Positions 25,040 through 34,060 of a DNA stretch of 64,000 bases are shown here, in pieces (the first letter of the stretch is position 1; every line of letters begins with the position of its first letter). Origin of the DNA: Streptomyces fulvorobeus (GTDB taxonomy: Bacteria; Actinomycetota; Actinomycetes; Streptomycetales; Streptomycetaceae); contig NZ_BLWC01000001.1 of assembly GCF_013167895.1 (NCBI RefSeq), positions 1,488,001 to 1,552,000 of the forward strand. Direction: 5' to 3'. The notes below the pieces were generated by a model, which saw nothing but the letters and a program-made list of their open reading frames with translations, was not told the origin of the DNA and made no database searches. The translations under genes were made by a program, and so were the position numbers.

Positions 25040-25068
25040 CCCCAGGGCCTACTGTCTGCGGCCCGGGG
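25040..25068 (-). terminator. imperfect hairpin between the DUF5304 gene and glkA
   Basis: CCCCAGGGCC (25040-25049) pairs with GGCCCGGGG (25060-25068) with one bulged base, immediately after the upstream gene's stop. It may attenuate read-through into glkA. Confidence 0.4.
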
Positions 25069-25535
25069 TCAGTCCAGGTCGATCTGCTCACTGCCGCCGG
25101 GTCCCTCGTCCCGGGGGTCGGACGGGTCGTCAGCGGCCTTCTTCGCGGTGCCCGCACCCCCGCGCCCCCGGCGGTACGGGTCCAGCGGGACTCCTGGCCC
25201 TCGACGGCCGAGCGGTAGGCGGCCAGAAGTTCGCCGCCGGCCGCCGCGAGGTGGTCGAAGAGTTCGGGATTGCGCTCGATGACGGGCTCCACGGCGGACT
25301 TCGCCTGCTTGATCACCTGCTGGACGGCACCCTGGGCGGCCACGCCGAGCAGCGGTGACTGGAGCGAGGAGACCTTGTCGGCGACCGCGTCGACCAGCTT
25401 GCGCAGTTCCTCCGCGGCGGAGCCGGGCTGCGGCCCGTACCGGGCACGGCGCCTGGCCTTCTCGGCTTCGAGGTCCTCGGCGCAGGCATCGGCCCACGCG
25501 TCGCCGTCGGCGGGACGGTCGGTGGCTTCACTCAT
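25069..25535 (-). pseudogene. DUF5304 protein (SCO2127-like), one-base frameshift
   Basis: A protein of about 155 residues spread over two frames. From 25535 the frame gives RRARYGPQPGSAAEELRKLV, LLGVAAQGAVQQVIKQAKSAV and GELLAAYRSAVEGQESRW, a helical core. The other frame continues with YRRGRGGAGTAKKAADD and ends GGSEQIDLD at 25069, the typical end of this family. One extra G or C within 25178-25183 restores the whole. The S. coelicolor homologue next to glkA has been linked to glucose metabolism; its mechanism is unknown. It is probably a base-call error rather than a true pseudogene, but the sequence alone cannot decide. Confidence 0.78.
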
Positions 25536-25595
25536 GGCGGACTCCTGCGGCGGGGGTGGCGTAGTACCGACGTTACCCGAACAGGGGTAAACCGT

Positions 25596-26804
25596 TCATC
25601 GGGTCCGCGGCCAGAGCGCCGGGTCCGGCGCGAACCGGACACGCAGCACCCCCTCGGTGAGGGCGGCTCCGGAGACGGTGCAGCGGCGCAGTCCCGACTC
25701 CAGGCGCACGATCCGCCGGAAGGGGCCGACGGTGAGGAGGAGTTCGTCGCCGCGGCGCACCAGGTGCACGTCCTTCTTGCCGGCTTCCGGCAGCGGCAGG
25801 CACCAGACGAGGGCTCCCCCGGCCGGTTCGCCGCCGGCCGGGCCCGCAGCGCCGGCCTCCTCGGTCCACCAGGGGTCGCCCGCCGGTCCGGGCGTCCGGG
25901 CGTCGGGGGCGAGCCCGCCGAGGAGTGCGAGGTCCTCCGGGCCCCGCGGATCGCGGCCCAGGTGCGCGGCCTCCCGCAGTGTCCCGGGGGGCCACTGCCG
26001 CGCCCACTGGGCTGCCCACTTCTCCTGCTGGGCGGCGAGAGCGGCGAACCAGGGGTCCTGGGAGTGCCGGGGCAGCACCCGGCTGGCGACGAGCGCGTCG
26101 ACGCGCAGTCCCCGCAGGGCGAGTCCGGTACGGGCGGCGCGCAGGGCGTCATCGGCGGCCGGGCCCGGTTCGGCGACCAGGCGCACGGTCGTCGAGGCGT
26201 CCTCGATCAGCGCCTGGACGGCGGCCAGCTCGGCGTCCTTGCGGGCGGCGGCCTCGTACAGCCACTGCGCGGGGGCGGGTACTCCCGCGAGCTGGGCGAG
26301 TACCGGGCGCAGGGCGCGTGCGGCCTGGCGTTCCGGCGGCAGGAGGCGGCGCAGGTAGCGGCGCAGCTGCTCGGGCAGGGCGAGCAGGGCGAGGGCGTCG
26401 CCGAGCGGCGGGAGGTCGACGACGAGGACGTCCGTGCCGCCCCCGGACCGGTCGCCCCCGGCGACGCGGTGCAGGGTGTGCAGGAACGCGAGCTGGGCGC
26501 TGCCGGGCAGTTCGGTCAGTTCCCCGGCGTCGAGGCGGTTGGCGCCGAGCAGTCCGAGGACTCCCGAGGCGCGGTCCTGGAGGTCGAGGAGCTCGTCGCG
26601 GAAGTGTGCGCCGGAGTCGACGCGGGCGTACCGCAGGCTGCCGGTCACCTCGACGGGTTCCGTGCCGCCGGCGGGGAATCCGGGTACGGCGTCGGCGGAG
26701 AGGAGGAGGGTGCGCAGGCCCGCCCGGGCCGAGGCCAGCGCGGTCGCCGCGGCGACCGTCGTACGGCCCGCACCACCGGGGCCGGTGACCAGGACCGTAC
26801 GCAC
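25596..26804 (-). CDS. ArsA-like ATPase-fold protein with altered Walker A
   Basis: A 402-residue protein of the ArsA/GET3 class (LVTGPGGAGRTTVAAATALASA; VLVVDLPPLGDALALLALPEQL; a C-terminal hsp20-like beta region LVWCLPLPEAGKKDVHLVRRGDELLLTVG). The phosphate loop reads GPGGAGRTT rather than GKGGVGKTT. Both the signature Lys and the Walker Lys are replaced, so normal ATP hydrolysis is doubtful. There is no arsenite-binding Cys cluster. It starts 4 bp after the SRPBCC stop and lies 60 bp before the DUF5304 gene, suggesting one operon. Its role is unknown. Confidence 0.85.
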   Translation of the reverse strand: MRTVLVTGPGGAGRTTVAAATALASARAGLRTLLLSADAVPGFPAGGTEPVEVTGSLRYARVDSGAHFRDELLDLQDRASGVLGLLGANRLDAGELTELPGSAQLAFLHTLHRVAGGDRSGGGTDVLVVDLPPLGDALALLALPEQLRRYLRRLLPPERQAARALRPVLAQLAGVPAPAQWLYEAAARKDAELAAVQALIEDASTTVRLVAEPGPAADDALRAARTGLALRGLRVDALVASRVLPRHSQDPWFAALAAQQEKWAAQWARQWPPGTLREAAHLGRDPRGPEDLALLGGLAPDARTPGPAGDPWWTEEAGAAGPAGGEPAGGALVWCLPLPEAGKKDVHLVRRGDELLLTVGPFRRIVRLESGLRRCTVSGAALTEGVLRVRFAPDPALWPRTR

Positions 26805-26808
26805 GCGG

Positions 26809-27252
26809 TCAGCCCCGCGGGAGGGATTCGACGCGCTTCTTCAGTCCGGCGAGCGCCCGGTCGGTGATGACCTTCTCCGCCTTGCGCTTGATCATGCCGA
26901 GGAGCGGGATCTTGACGTCGACGGCCAGCCGGTAGGTGACCTCGGTACGGTCGCCGGCCGGCGCCAGGGTGTAGGAGCCGTCCAGGGCACGGAGCATCTG
27001 GGACTTGACGAGGGTCCAGCTGACCTCGTTCGCACCGGTCCAGGTGTACGCCAGGACGTGGTCGTCCTTGATCGCCCCGGCGTCCAGGACCAGACGGACC
27101 CGCTCGGCGCGGCCCAGTTCGTCGGCGGCCAGCACCTCGGCCTGCTTCACCTCGCCGGTCCATTCGGGATAGCGGGTGAAGTCGGCGATCACTCCCATGA
27201 CGTCGGCCGGTGCCGCCTCGATCATGATGCTCGAGCTGGTGTGTTCAGCCAT
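26809..27252 (-). CDS. SRPBCC / polyketide-cyclase-like lipid-binding fold protein
   Basis: A 147-residue START/SRPBCC domain protein. It starts SSSIMIEAAPADVMGVIADF then RYPEWTGEVKQAEVLA, the characteristic opening of this fold, and ends with a helix (MIKRKAEKVITDRALAGLKKRV). These proteins bind hydrophobic ligands in a cavity; neither ligand nor reaction can be inferred. It lies 4 bp from the ArsA-like gene, so the pair is almost certainly cotranscribed, as elsewhere in streptomycetes. Confidence 0.85.
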   Translation of the reverse strand: MAEHTSSSIMIEAAPADVMGVIADFTRYPEWTGEVKQAEVLAADELGRAERVRLVLDAGAIKDDHVLAYTWTGANEVSWTLVKSQMLRALDGSYTLAPAGDRTEVTYRLAVDVKIPLLGMIKRKAEKVITDRALAGLKKRVESLPRG

Positions 27253-27351
27253 CGCCGTGGCCCTCCGGTGCGGTGTAACCGTTCGCGTTCGGCAGAGGTC
27301 TGCCGCGTGCAGGCTATCGCGTACCGGACGGTGGCCGTCGCGCGGTCCGCC

Positions 27352-28161
27352 TCACCACTCCAGGGCCCACGGCCGCCCGGTGGAGGCGAAGTGGCCGACG
27401 TTGACGCACTCGGTGGCGCCGATCCGCATCCGGCGGACGAGCGGCTGGTGGACATGGCCGAAAAGCGCGTACCGGGGGCGGGTGCGCCGGATGGCGTCGA
27501 GGAGGGCCGCGCTGCCGCGCTCGAAGCGGCGGGCCACGGTGTCGTACGTCAGCTCGGGGACGTCGGGCGGGATGTGCGAGCAGAGCACGTCCACCGGCCC
27601 GAGCGCCTCGACCTTGGCCGCGTACTCCTCGTCGCTGATCTCGTACGGGGTGTTCATCGGGGTTTTGAGGCCGCCGCCGACGAAGCCGAAGACCCGGCCG
27701 CCGATCTCGACCCGCTCGCCGTCCAGGACGGTGGTGCCGGGGGCCGCGTACTCGGGCCAGAGGCCGGGGATGTCGACGTTGCCGTAGGTGGCGTACGTCG
27801 GGGTGGGCATGGCGGCGAACATCTGCGCGTACTGCTTGCGTACCGCGGCGATGATGGCGGCGTTGCGGTCCATGCCCGCCCACAGGGCGCGGCCGAACTC
27901 GCGGGCCTCCTCGAAGCGGCGGGCGGTACGCAGTTCGACGATGCGGTCCGCGTTCTCCACGCCGAAGAGGTCGGGGAAGATGCCGCGCGAGTGGTCGGCG
28001 TAGTCGAGGAAGAGCACCAGGTCACCGAGGCAGATCAGGGCGTCGGCGCCGTCTCCGGCGCGGGCGAGCGCCTCGCTGTTGCCGTGCACGTCGCTGACCA
28101 CGTGGACCCGCGTACCGCTCTTCACCGCCGCGTCCGGGCCGTCCACTTCGCTGCCTCGCAT
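27352..28161 (-). CDS. metallophosphoesterase
   Basis: A 269-residue calcineurin-like phosphoesterase. Metal-site motifs run in order: VVSDVHGN (DxH), LICLGDLVLF (GD), TYGNVDIP (GNxD), VLCSHIPPDVPE (SH) and ALFGHVHQPL (GHxH). The fold acts on phosphodiesters or phosphomonoesters, with no clue to substrate. The start at 28161 (ATG) reads MRGSEVDGPD. It is divergent from the acyl-CoA synthetase gene. Confidence 0.88.
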   Translation of the reverse strand: MRGSEVDGPDAAVKSGTRVHVVSDVHGNSEALARAGDGADALICLGDLVLFLDYADHSRGIFPDLFGVENADRIVELRTARRFEEAREFGRALWAGMDRNAAIIAAVRKQYAQMFAAMPTPTYATYGNVDIPGLWPEYAAPGTTVLDGERVEIGGRVFGFVGGGLKTPMNTPYEISDEEYAAKVEALGPVDVLCSHIPPDVPELTYDTVARRFERGSAALLDAIRRTRPRYALFGHVHQPLVRRMRIGATECVNVGHFASTGRPWALEW

Positions 28162-28439
28162 CCGGACACCCTAGATCGCCGCCCGCCGCCCCGGTAGGGG
28201 CGGCCGGACCTGCGCTAACTTCCGGGCCGTCACCTGGGTGCACTACTGTGCGCGGGAGGCTCACGCCTCTGTGTGATGCATAAGACATCTGGCCGGAACC
28301 CCCTATCGGGAACTGCGTACCGGTGGGTAACGTCCGGGCAGTCCAGTCGTGCTCACCCCACGGAGCACCTCCAGTCTTGGACCGCATCCGGTGCGTCGCA
28401 CAGAGCCGTGGCACCGGAGCCCGATGAGGAGCAGCAGTC

Positions 28440-30236
28440 TTGCGCGAGTTCAGCCTTCCGGCCCTGTACGAGGTCCCCTCGGACGGCAACCTGACGGATC
28501 TCATCCGCCGCAATGCCGCTCAGCATCCCGACGTCGCGGTGATGAGCCGCAAGGTGGCCGGTGTCTGGACGGATGTCACCGCCACCCAGTTCCTCGCGGA
28601 GGTCAGGAGCGCGGCGAAGGGCCTGATCGCTTCGGGCGTGCAGCCGGGCGACCGGGTCGCCCTGATGTCGCGCACCCGCTACGAGTGGGTGCAGCTGGAC
28701 TTCGCGATCTGGAGCGCCGGCGCGGTCACCGTCCCGGTCTACGAGACGAGCTCCGCCGAGCAGGTCCAGTGGATACTCGGTGATTCGGGTGCCGTCGCCG
28801 TCCTCGTGGAGAGCGACGCCCACGCCGAGTCCGTCGCCTCCGTGCGCGACGCCCTGCCCGGCCTCCGGCACGTGTGGCAGATCGACCGGGGCGCGGTCGC
28901 CGAACTGGCCGCCGCCGGGGCGCGGGTCTCGGACGAGACCATGGATCTGCGCACGGTGAGCGCCAGGGCCGACGACCCGGCCACCATCGTCTACACCTCC
29001 GGCACCACGGGCCGCCCCAAGGGCTGCGTGCTGACCCACCGCAGCTTCTTCGCGGAGTGCGGCAACGTCGTGGAGCGCCTGAAACCCCTCTTCCGTACCG
29101 GCGAGTGCTCCGTACTCCTCTTCCTGCCCGCGGCGCACGTCTTCGGGCGGCTGGTCGAGGTCGCCTCGGTGATGGCCCCCATCAAGCTCGGCTGCGTACC
29201 GGACGTCAAGAACCTCACCGATGAGCTGGCCGCCTTCCGGCCGACGCTGATCCTCGGGGTGCCGCGGGTCTTCGAGAAGGTCTACAACTCGGCGCGCGCC
29301 AAGGCGCAGGCGGACGGCAGGGGCAGGATCTTCGACCGGGCGGCCGACACGGCGATCGCGTACAGCCGCGCGCTGGGCACCCCGCAGGGCCCGGCCTTCG
29401 GCCTCAGGATCAGGCACAAGGTCTTCGACAAGCTGGTCTTCGGCAAGTTGCGCGCCGTGCTCGGCGGCCGGGGCGAGTACGCCATCTCGGGCGGTGCGCC
29501 GCTCGGTGAGCGGCTCGGGCACTTCTACCGGGGTATCGGCTTCACGGTGCTGGAGGGTTACGGCCTGACCGAGAGCTGCGCGGCCACCGCGTTCAACCCG
29601 TGGGACCGGCAGAAGATCGGCACGGTGGGTCAGCCGCTGCCCGGTTCGGTCGTGCGGATCGCCGACGACGGCGAGGTGCTGCTGCACGGCGAGCACCTGT
29701 TCACCGGCTACTGGCAGAACGAGGCGGCCACGGCCGACGCGCTGGCCGACGCCTGGTTCCACACCGGTGACATCGGCACCCTCGACGAGGACGGCTACCT
29801 CGCGATCACCGGCCGCAAGAAGGAGATCATCGTGACGGCGGGCGGCAAGAACGTCGCCCCCGCCGTGATCGAGGACCGCATCCGCGCGCACGCGCTGGTC
29901 GCGGAGTGCATGGTGGTCGGCGACGGCCGTCCGTTCGTGGGCGCGCTGCTCACGCTGGACGAGGAGTTCCTGAGCCGCTGGGCCGAGGAGCACGGCAAGC
30001 CCGCCGGTTCGACGGCGTTGTCGCTGCGCGATGACCCCGAGCTGCTCGCCGAGGTGCAGCGCGCCGTGGACGACGGCAACGCGGCGGTGTCCAAGGCCGA
30101 GTCCGTACGCAGGTTCCGCGTCCTGGCAGCCCAGTTCACCGAGGAGGCCGGTCACATCACGCCCTCGCTGAAGCTGAAGCGGAACGTGGTGGCGAAGGAC
30201 TTCGCCGACGAGGTCGAGTCCATCTACCGCTCCTGA
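28440..30236 (+). CDS. long-chain fatty-acid-CoA ligase (AMP-dependent synthetase)
   Basis: A 598-residue adenylate-forming enzyme of the FadD15 type, activating long-chain fatty acids to acyl-CoA via acyl-AMP. Core motifs: YTSGTTGRPKGCVLTH (P-loop), LPAAHVFGRL, GGAPLG, GYGLTESCA, WFHTGDIGTLDEDGYL and ITGRKKEIIVTAGGKNVAP with the hinge. A late Lys (SLKLKRN) is the expected catalytic residue. The start is the TTG at 28440, supported by AGGAG 8 bases upstream. It probably serves lipid recycling. It is monocistronic and ends in a very strong terminator. Confidence 0.94.
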   Translation: MREFSLPALYEVPSDGNLTDLIRRNAAQHPDVAVMSRKVAGVWTDVTATQFLAEVRSAAKGLIASGVQPGDRVALMSRTRYEWVQLDFAIWSAGAVTVPVYETSSAEQVQWILGDSGAVAVLVESDAHAESVASVRDALPGLRHVWQIDRGAVAELAAAGARVSDETMDLRTVSARADDPATIVYTSGTTGRPKGCVLTHRSFFAECGNVVERLKPLFRTGECSVLLFLPAAHVFGRLVEVASVMAPIKLGCVPDVKNLTDELAAFRPTLILGVPRVFEKVYNSARAKAQADGRGRIFDRAADTAIAYSRALGTPQGPAFGLRIRHKVFDKLVFGKLRAVLGGRGEYAISGGAPLGERLGHFYRGIGFTVLEGYGLTESCAATAFNPWDRQKIGTVGQPLPGSVVRIADDGEVLLHGEHLFTGYWQNEAATADALADAWFHTGDIGTLDEDGYLAITGRKKEIIVTAGGKNVAPAVIEDRIRAHALVAECMVVGDGRPFVGALLTLDEEFLSRWAEEHGKPAGSTALSLRDDPELLAEVQRAVDDGNAAVSKAESVRRFRVLAAQFTEEAGHITPSLKLKRNVVAKDFADEVESIYRS

Positions 30237-30238
30237 GA

Positions 30239-30296
30239 CGGTGAAGCGTCAAGGGCCCGTCCCCCGGGGTGGGGACGGGCCCTTGACGCTTCACCG
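30239..30296. terminator. 26-bp perfect hairpin between convergent genes
   Basis: Arms 30239-30264 and 30271-30296 are perfectly complementary over 26 bp with a 6-base loop, the longest perfect stem in the window. It starts 3 bp after the acyl-CoA ligase stop and ends 20 bp before the glycosyltransferase stop, so it can terminate both transcripts. Confidence 0.92.
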
Positions 30297-30315
30297 CTGA
30301 CGCCCCGTCAGGTGC

Positions 30316-31457
30316 TCAGAGCAGCGCCTTGAGCTTCTCCGCGAGCAGGTCCCAGCGCCACTTCTCCTCGACCCACGCCCTGCCCCGCTCCCCCATCCGC
30401 CGCCGCAGCTCCGGATCGCCGAGCAGGGTGACGATCCGGTCGGCCGACTCCTCGGCCGATGAGCCGCGTACCACCCAGCCGGTCTCGCCGTCGAGCACCG
30501 CGTCGGGCGCGCCGCCCGAGTCGCCCGCCACCACCGGCAGGCCGGTCGCGGACGCCTCCAGGTAGACGATGCCCAGGCCCTCGACGTCGAGGCCGCCGCG
30601 CCGGGTCCTGCACGGCATGGCGAAGACGTCACCGGCCCCGTAGTGGGCGGGCAGCTCCTCCCAGGGGACCGGCCCGGTGAAGCGCACCGAGTCCGTCACC
30701 CCCGTCTCGGCGGCCAGCTTCCTCAGCTCCCCCGCGTACGGTCCGCCGCCCACGATCAGGAGCACCGCGTCCGGCACCCGCGCGAGGATCGCGGGCATGG
30801 CGAGGATCAGGGTGTCCTGGCCCTTGCGGGGCACCAGGCGCGACACGCAGACGACGACGGGCCGGTCCGAGAGCCCGAGCCGCGCCCTGACCCGGTCGCC
30901 GCCCGACCCCGGGTGGAAGGTCTTCTCGTCGACCCCGGGCGGCAGCTGCACCATGCGGCCCGCCGCTGACGGGGTGAGTGCGGAGGCGATCCGGGAGCGG
31001 GTGTACTCGCCGAGGTAGGTGATCGTGTCCGTGCCCTCACCGATGCGGCGCAGCAGTTGCCGGGAGGCGGGCAGCTGGGCCCAGCCCGCCTCGTGCCCGT
31101 GGGTGGTGGCGACGATCCGCCGCGCACCGGCCCCGCGCAGGGCCGGTGCCATCAGACCGAGCGGGGCCGCGGCGCCGAACCAGACGGACGAGCAGCCGTG
31201 CTCCCGCAGCAGCCGGGCCGCCCGCCGGGTGACCCGGGGGTGGGCAGCAGCATCGTCGTGCGGTCGCGCACGACCGTGAAGGGCTGCTCGGCGTCGAAGG
31301 CGGCGGTGGCCGCGGCACCCTCGGCGCCGCGCTTCCAGGTGGAGGCGTAGACGACGAGCTGCGCGGGGTCCACGCGCAGCGCCATGTTGTGCAGGAACGC
31401 CTGGATACCACCGGGCCGGGGCGGGAAGTCGTTCGTCACGATCAGGGTCTTGTCCAT
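30316..31457 (-). pseudogene. GT4-type glycosyltransferase (PimB-like), one-base frameshift
   Basis: Two frames together encode a GT-B glycosyltransferase of about 380 residues. The N-terminal part from 31457 (MDKTLIVTNDFPPRPGGIQA, VYASTWKRG) has the donor/acceptor loop of GT4 enzymes. The remainder (THGHEAGWAQLP, CVSRLVPRKGQDTL, LLIVGGGPYAGELR, and the EGLGIVYLEASATGLPVVAG nucleotide-sugar site) continues in another frame to 30316. Adding one G to the run of five at 31236-31240 gives TPRVTRRAARLLREHG and joins the halves. The sequence resembles PimB'-like mannosyltransferases, and the substrate is not proven. Confidence 0.83.
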
Positions 31458-31558
31458 CGCCGCCGACAGTACCGAACGGCCCCGCCTCCCCGCTCCCGCA
31501 CCGTCCCGCCCGGCATCATGGCTCTCCGCGAGCGCCGCCGGACCAGGATGGGGCAGTC

Positions 31559-32809
31559 ATGACGGGAGCGACCGGTACACGCCTGCCCCTCGCGGTGTGG
31601 GCCCTCACCAGAGCGGTGCTGCTGCTCTGCGTCCTCAAGGTCCTCACGGTCCCCGGGCCGGACGTCACGAGCGATGTGTCGGCGATCTACCACGGCTGGT
31701 ACGAGGTGCTGAGGAGCGGCACCTACCCGGTGGACGACGTCACCTGGCAGTACCCTCCCGCCGCCGCGCTCGCCGTCCTCTCCCCCGCCCTGCTGCCGTT
31801 CCTGGACTACCCCTCGGCCTTCTACGTCCTGGTCCTGCTCTGCGACGCGCTGGTCATCGGCCTGCTGCTGTACGCGCGGCGGGGGCCGGGCCGGAGCGGC
31901 GCGGGGGCCTGGGTGTGGGTGGCGGGGGTGCCGCTGCTCGGCCCCACCGCGTACGCCCGTTACGACCTGATGGTCACCGCGGTCGCGGTGGCGGCGCTGC
32001 TGGCCGGGGTGCGCCGCCCGCGGGTGCTCGGGGCGCTGGCCGCTTTCGGGGCGCTGCTGAAGGTGTGGCCCGTGCTGCTGCTGGTGGGTACGGCGCGGGG
32101 GCGTGCCGGCCGGAGCGCGTGGACGTCCGCGGCGGCCGCGGCGGTGACCCTGGCGGTGCTGTGCGCGGCGGCGCTGCCCGGTGCGTTCGCGTTCCTGTCG
32201 TTCCAGCGGGACCGGGGCACCGAGATCGAGTCGCTGGGGGCGCTGGTGTTCCACGTGGCCCGGCAGTTCGGCTGGCAGGGCGGGGTGGAGCTGCGCTACG
32301 GCTCGATGGAGTTCACCGGCCCGTACGTGCCGCTGGTGTCCACGCTGGCGATGGGGCTGACGCTGCTCGCCTTCGGCTGGCTCCTGGTGTGGCGGCTGCG
32401 GGCCCGGACGTTCACGGTGCGCACCCCGGCGGACGCGGCGTTCACCGCGGTCCTGCTGTTCACGGCCACCAGCCGGGTCATCAGCCCTCAGTACATGCTG
32501 TGGCTGGTGGGTCTGTCCGCCGTCTGCCTGGTGTTCCGGGGCAGCCGGATGGTGCTGCCCGCCTCTCTGGTGCTGGTGGCCACGGGAGTCACGCTGCTGG
32601 AGTTCCCGCTCGGCTTCGCCCATGTCGTGGCCAGTGACGGCGTGGGGGTGGGGCTGCTGCTCCTGCGCAACGGGCTCCTGGTGGCCGCGACGCTCACCGC
32701 CGGGCTGCGGCTGTGGCGGGAGACCGTACCGGCCGGGGCGGGCGAGGCGCTTCCCGGGGATCGCGCCGACGGCCCGCGGAGCCGTCAGCCGAGCCGGTCG
32801 GCCAGGTAG
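31559..32809 (+). CDS. GT87-family (DUF2029) membrane glycosyltransferase
   Basis: A 416-residue polytopic protein with about ten hydrophobic helices (e.g. LLCVLKVLTVPGPDV, FYVLVLLCDALVIGLLLY, LTLLAFGWLLVWRL, SLVLVATGVTLLEFPLGF). The GT87 pattern is seen in VTWQYPPAAALAVLSPALLP (acidic residue in the first extracytoplasmic loop) and ARYDLMVT. Family members use polyprenyl-phosphate mannose to extend lipoglycans. AGGATGGGG precedes the ATG. Its last 25 bases overlap the tail of the convergent lipoprotein gene. Proximity to the PimB-like gene supports a lipoglycan theme. Confidence 0.85.
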   Translation: MTGATGTRLPLAVWALTRAVLLLCVLKVLTVPGPDVTSDVSAIYHGWYEVLRSGTYPVDDVTWQYPPAAALAVLSPALLPFLDYPSAFYVLVLLCDALVIGLLLYARRGPGRSGAGAWVWVAGVPLLGPTAYARYDLMVTAVAVAALLAGVRRPRVLGALAAFGALLKVWPVLLLVGTARGRAGRSAWTSAAAAAVTLAVLCAAALPGAFAFLSFQRDRGTEIESLGALVFHVARQFGWQGGVELRYGSMEFTGPYVPLVSTLAMGLTLLAFGWLLVWRLRARTFTVRTPADAAFTAVLLFTATSRVISPQYMLWLVGLSAVCLVFRGSRMVLPASLVLVATGVTLLEFPLGFAHVVASDGVGVGLLLLRNGLLVAATLTAGLRLWRETVPAGAGEALPGDRADGPRSRQPSRSAR

Positions 32810-34044
32810 TCCCGCCAGCTCGCGGTGAACTCCCGCTGTGTCGTGCCGAGCACCGTGTGCAGGGCGTGCTCCACCGCCCCGTCCCGCCCGGGATGGCCTC
32901 CCACGGCTCTGTAGAAGGCGATCAGCTTCTCCTCGCCCCAGCGGTCCGCGATGAGCTCGCAGGCCGTCCAGCCCCCCTCGTACGCCCGCGCGAGCCTCCC
33001 CGCGTCGCCGCCGAACTCGAAGTCGGCGTCGACGGGCAGCCCGGCGGGCGGTTCGCCGCCGCGGACCGCTTCGGCCAGCTCGGGGGCGACCAGGTCGGCC
33101 GGGCGGCTCCCGTCCCGGTAGGCGACCCAGTCGGCGAACCCCTCGGAGAGCCAGACCGGCGTGGCCGCGGAGGTCCGGGCCCGGGTCGCGACATGGGTGG
33201 TCTCGTGGGTGAGCACGATCTGCTGCCCGGACGCTCCGAGCATCGTGTACGCCTGCGGGTTGACGATCACCCGGTCCGCAGAACCGGGCGTCCTGCCCGA
33301 CCCCCCGACCTCACCGGTGGTGACCGCCGCTATACCCCGGTAACTCGCCGCGGGCGAGCCCAGCAGCCGGGCCATGCCCTCCACCGAGTCCGGTACGAGC
33401 ACGACCACGCGGCGGACCCAGGGCTCGGGCCAGGCGGCGCTGACGTCGGGTACGGCCCGGTCGGCGGCCCCCGCGACCCCGCGCAGTTCGGCCTGGGAGC
33501 GGCCCACACCCAGGACGAGGCTGTGGCTGCCCCGGACCACCTGGACGTCGCCCTGCTGCCACAGCTGGCCGGCGGCGCCCTCACCGGGACGGTCCGCGGC
33601 GATGTACCAGCGCCCGTCGGCGCCGTTCCTGGTCAGTTCGAGGGTGCGGGCCGCGGACACCGGGGCCCGGTCGTAGCCGTCGATCCGGTAGCGGAGCTCC
33701 ACGTCGGCCCTGGCCCGGCCCGCGCCGCCCGGCGTCACGGCCTTCAGCTCGTACGACCACGACTTCAGCGGCACGTCGGCGAGGTTGGCGAGCTCCGCGC
33801 GCTGCGCGGCCCGCAGGGCCCCGGCCCCGGGGGCGAGCACGGCCAGGTAGCCGGCGGGGTCGTGGTTCAGGACCGCCGTCGCGCGGCGGTCGAGGGTGGC
33901 GCGGATCTCGTGCGCGGCCGTGTCCCGGGCCGGGTCACCGGGGGCCGAGCAGGCGGCCGCGAGGAGCAGCCCGGCGAGCACGGCGCCCGCCGTGCGCCGT
34001 GCCCGGGCCCGCTCCCGCCATGGGGATCGCCTCTGAAGAGCCAT
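32785..34044 (-). CDS. secreted lipoprotein with HExxH metallopeptidase motif
   Basis: 419 residues. An Arg-rich n-region and hydrophobic core end in a lipobox (LLLAAACSAP, lipid-modified Cys). The middle carries LTHETTHVATR, an HExxH zinc motif, and WLSEGFADWVAYRD (downstream Glu ligand), as in gluzincin-type (peptidase MA-like) proteins. The N-terminal domain (residues 40-150) looks like a NTF2-like fold (IRATLDRRATAVLNHD). Substrate unknown, presumably at the cell wall. Its 3' end overlaps the GT87 gene. Confidence 0.83.
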   Translation of the reverse strand: MALQRRSPWRERARARRTAGAVLAGLLLAAACSAPGDPARDTAAHEIRATLDRRATAVLNHDPAGYLAVLAPGAGALRAAQRAELANLADVPLKSWSYELKAVTPGGAGRARADVELRYRIDGYDRAPVSAARTLELTRNGADGRWYIAADRPGEGAAGQLWQQGDVQVVRGSHSLVLGVGRSQAELRGVAGAADRAVPDVSAAWPEPWVRRVVVLVPDSVEGMARLLGSPAASYRGIAAVTTGEVGGSGRTPGSADRVIVNPQAYTMLGASGQQIVLTHETTHVATRARTSAATPVWLSEGFADWVAYRDGSRPADLVAPELAEAVRGGEPPAGLPVDADFEFGGDAGRLARAYEGGWTACELIADRWGEEKLIAFYRAVGGHPGRDGAVEHALHTVLGTTQREFTASWRDYLADRLG

Positions 34045-34060
34045 CCAGCCGATCGTACGG

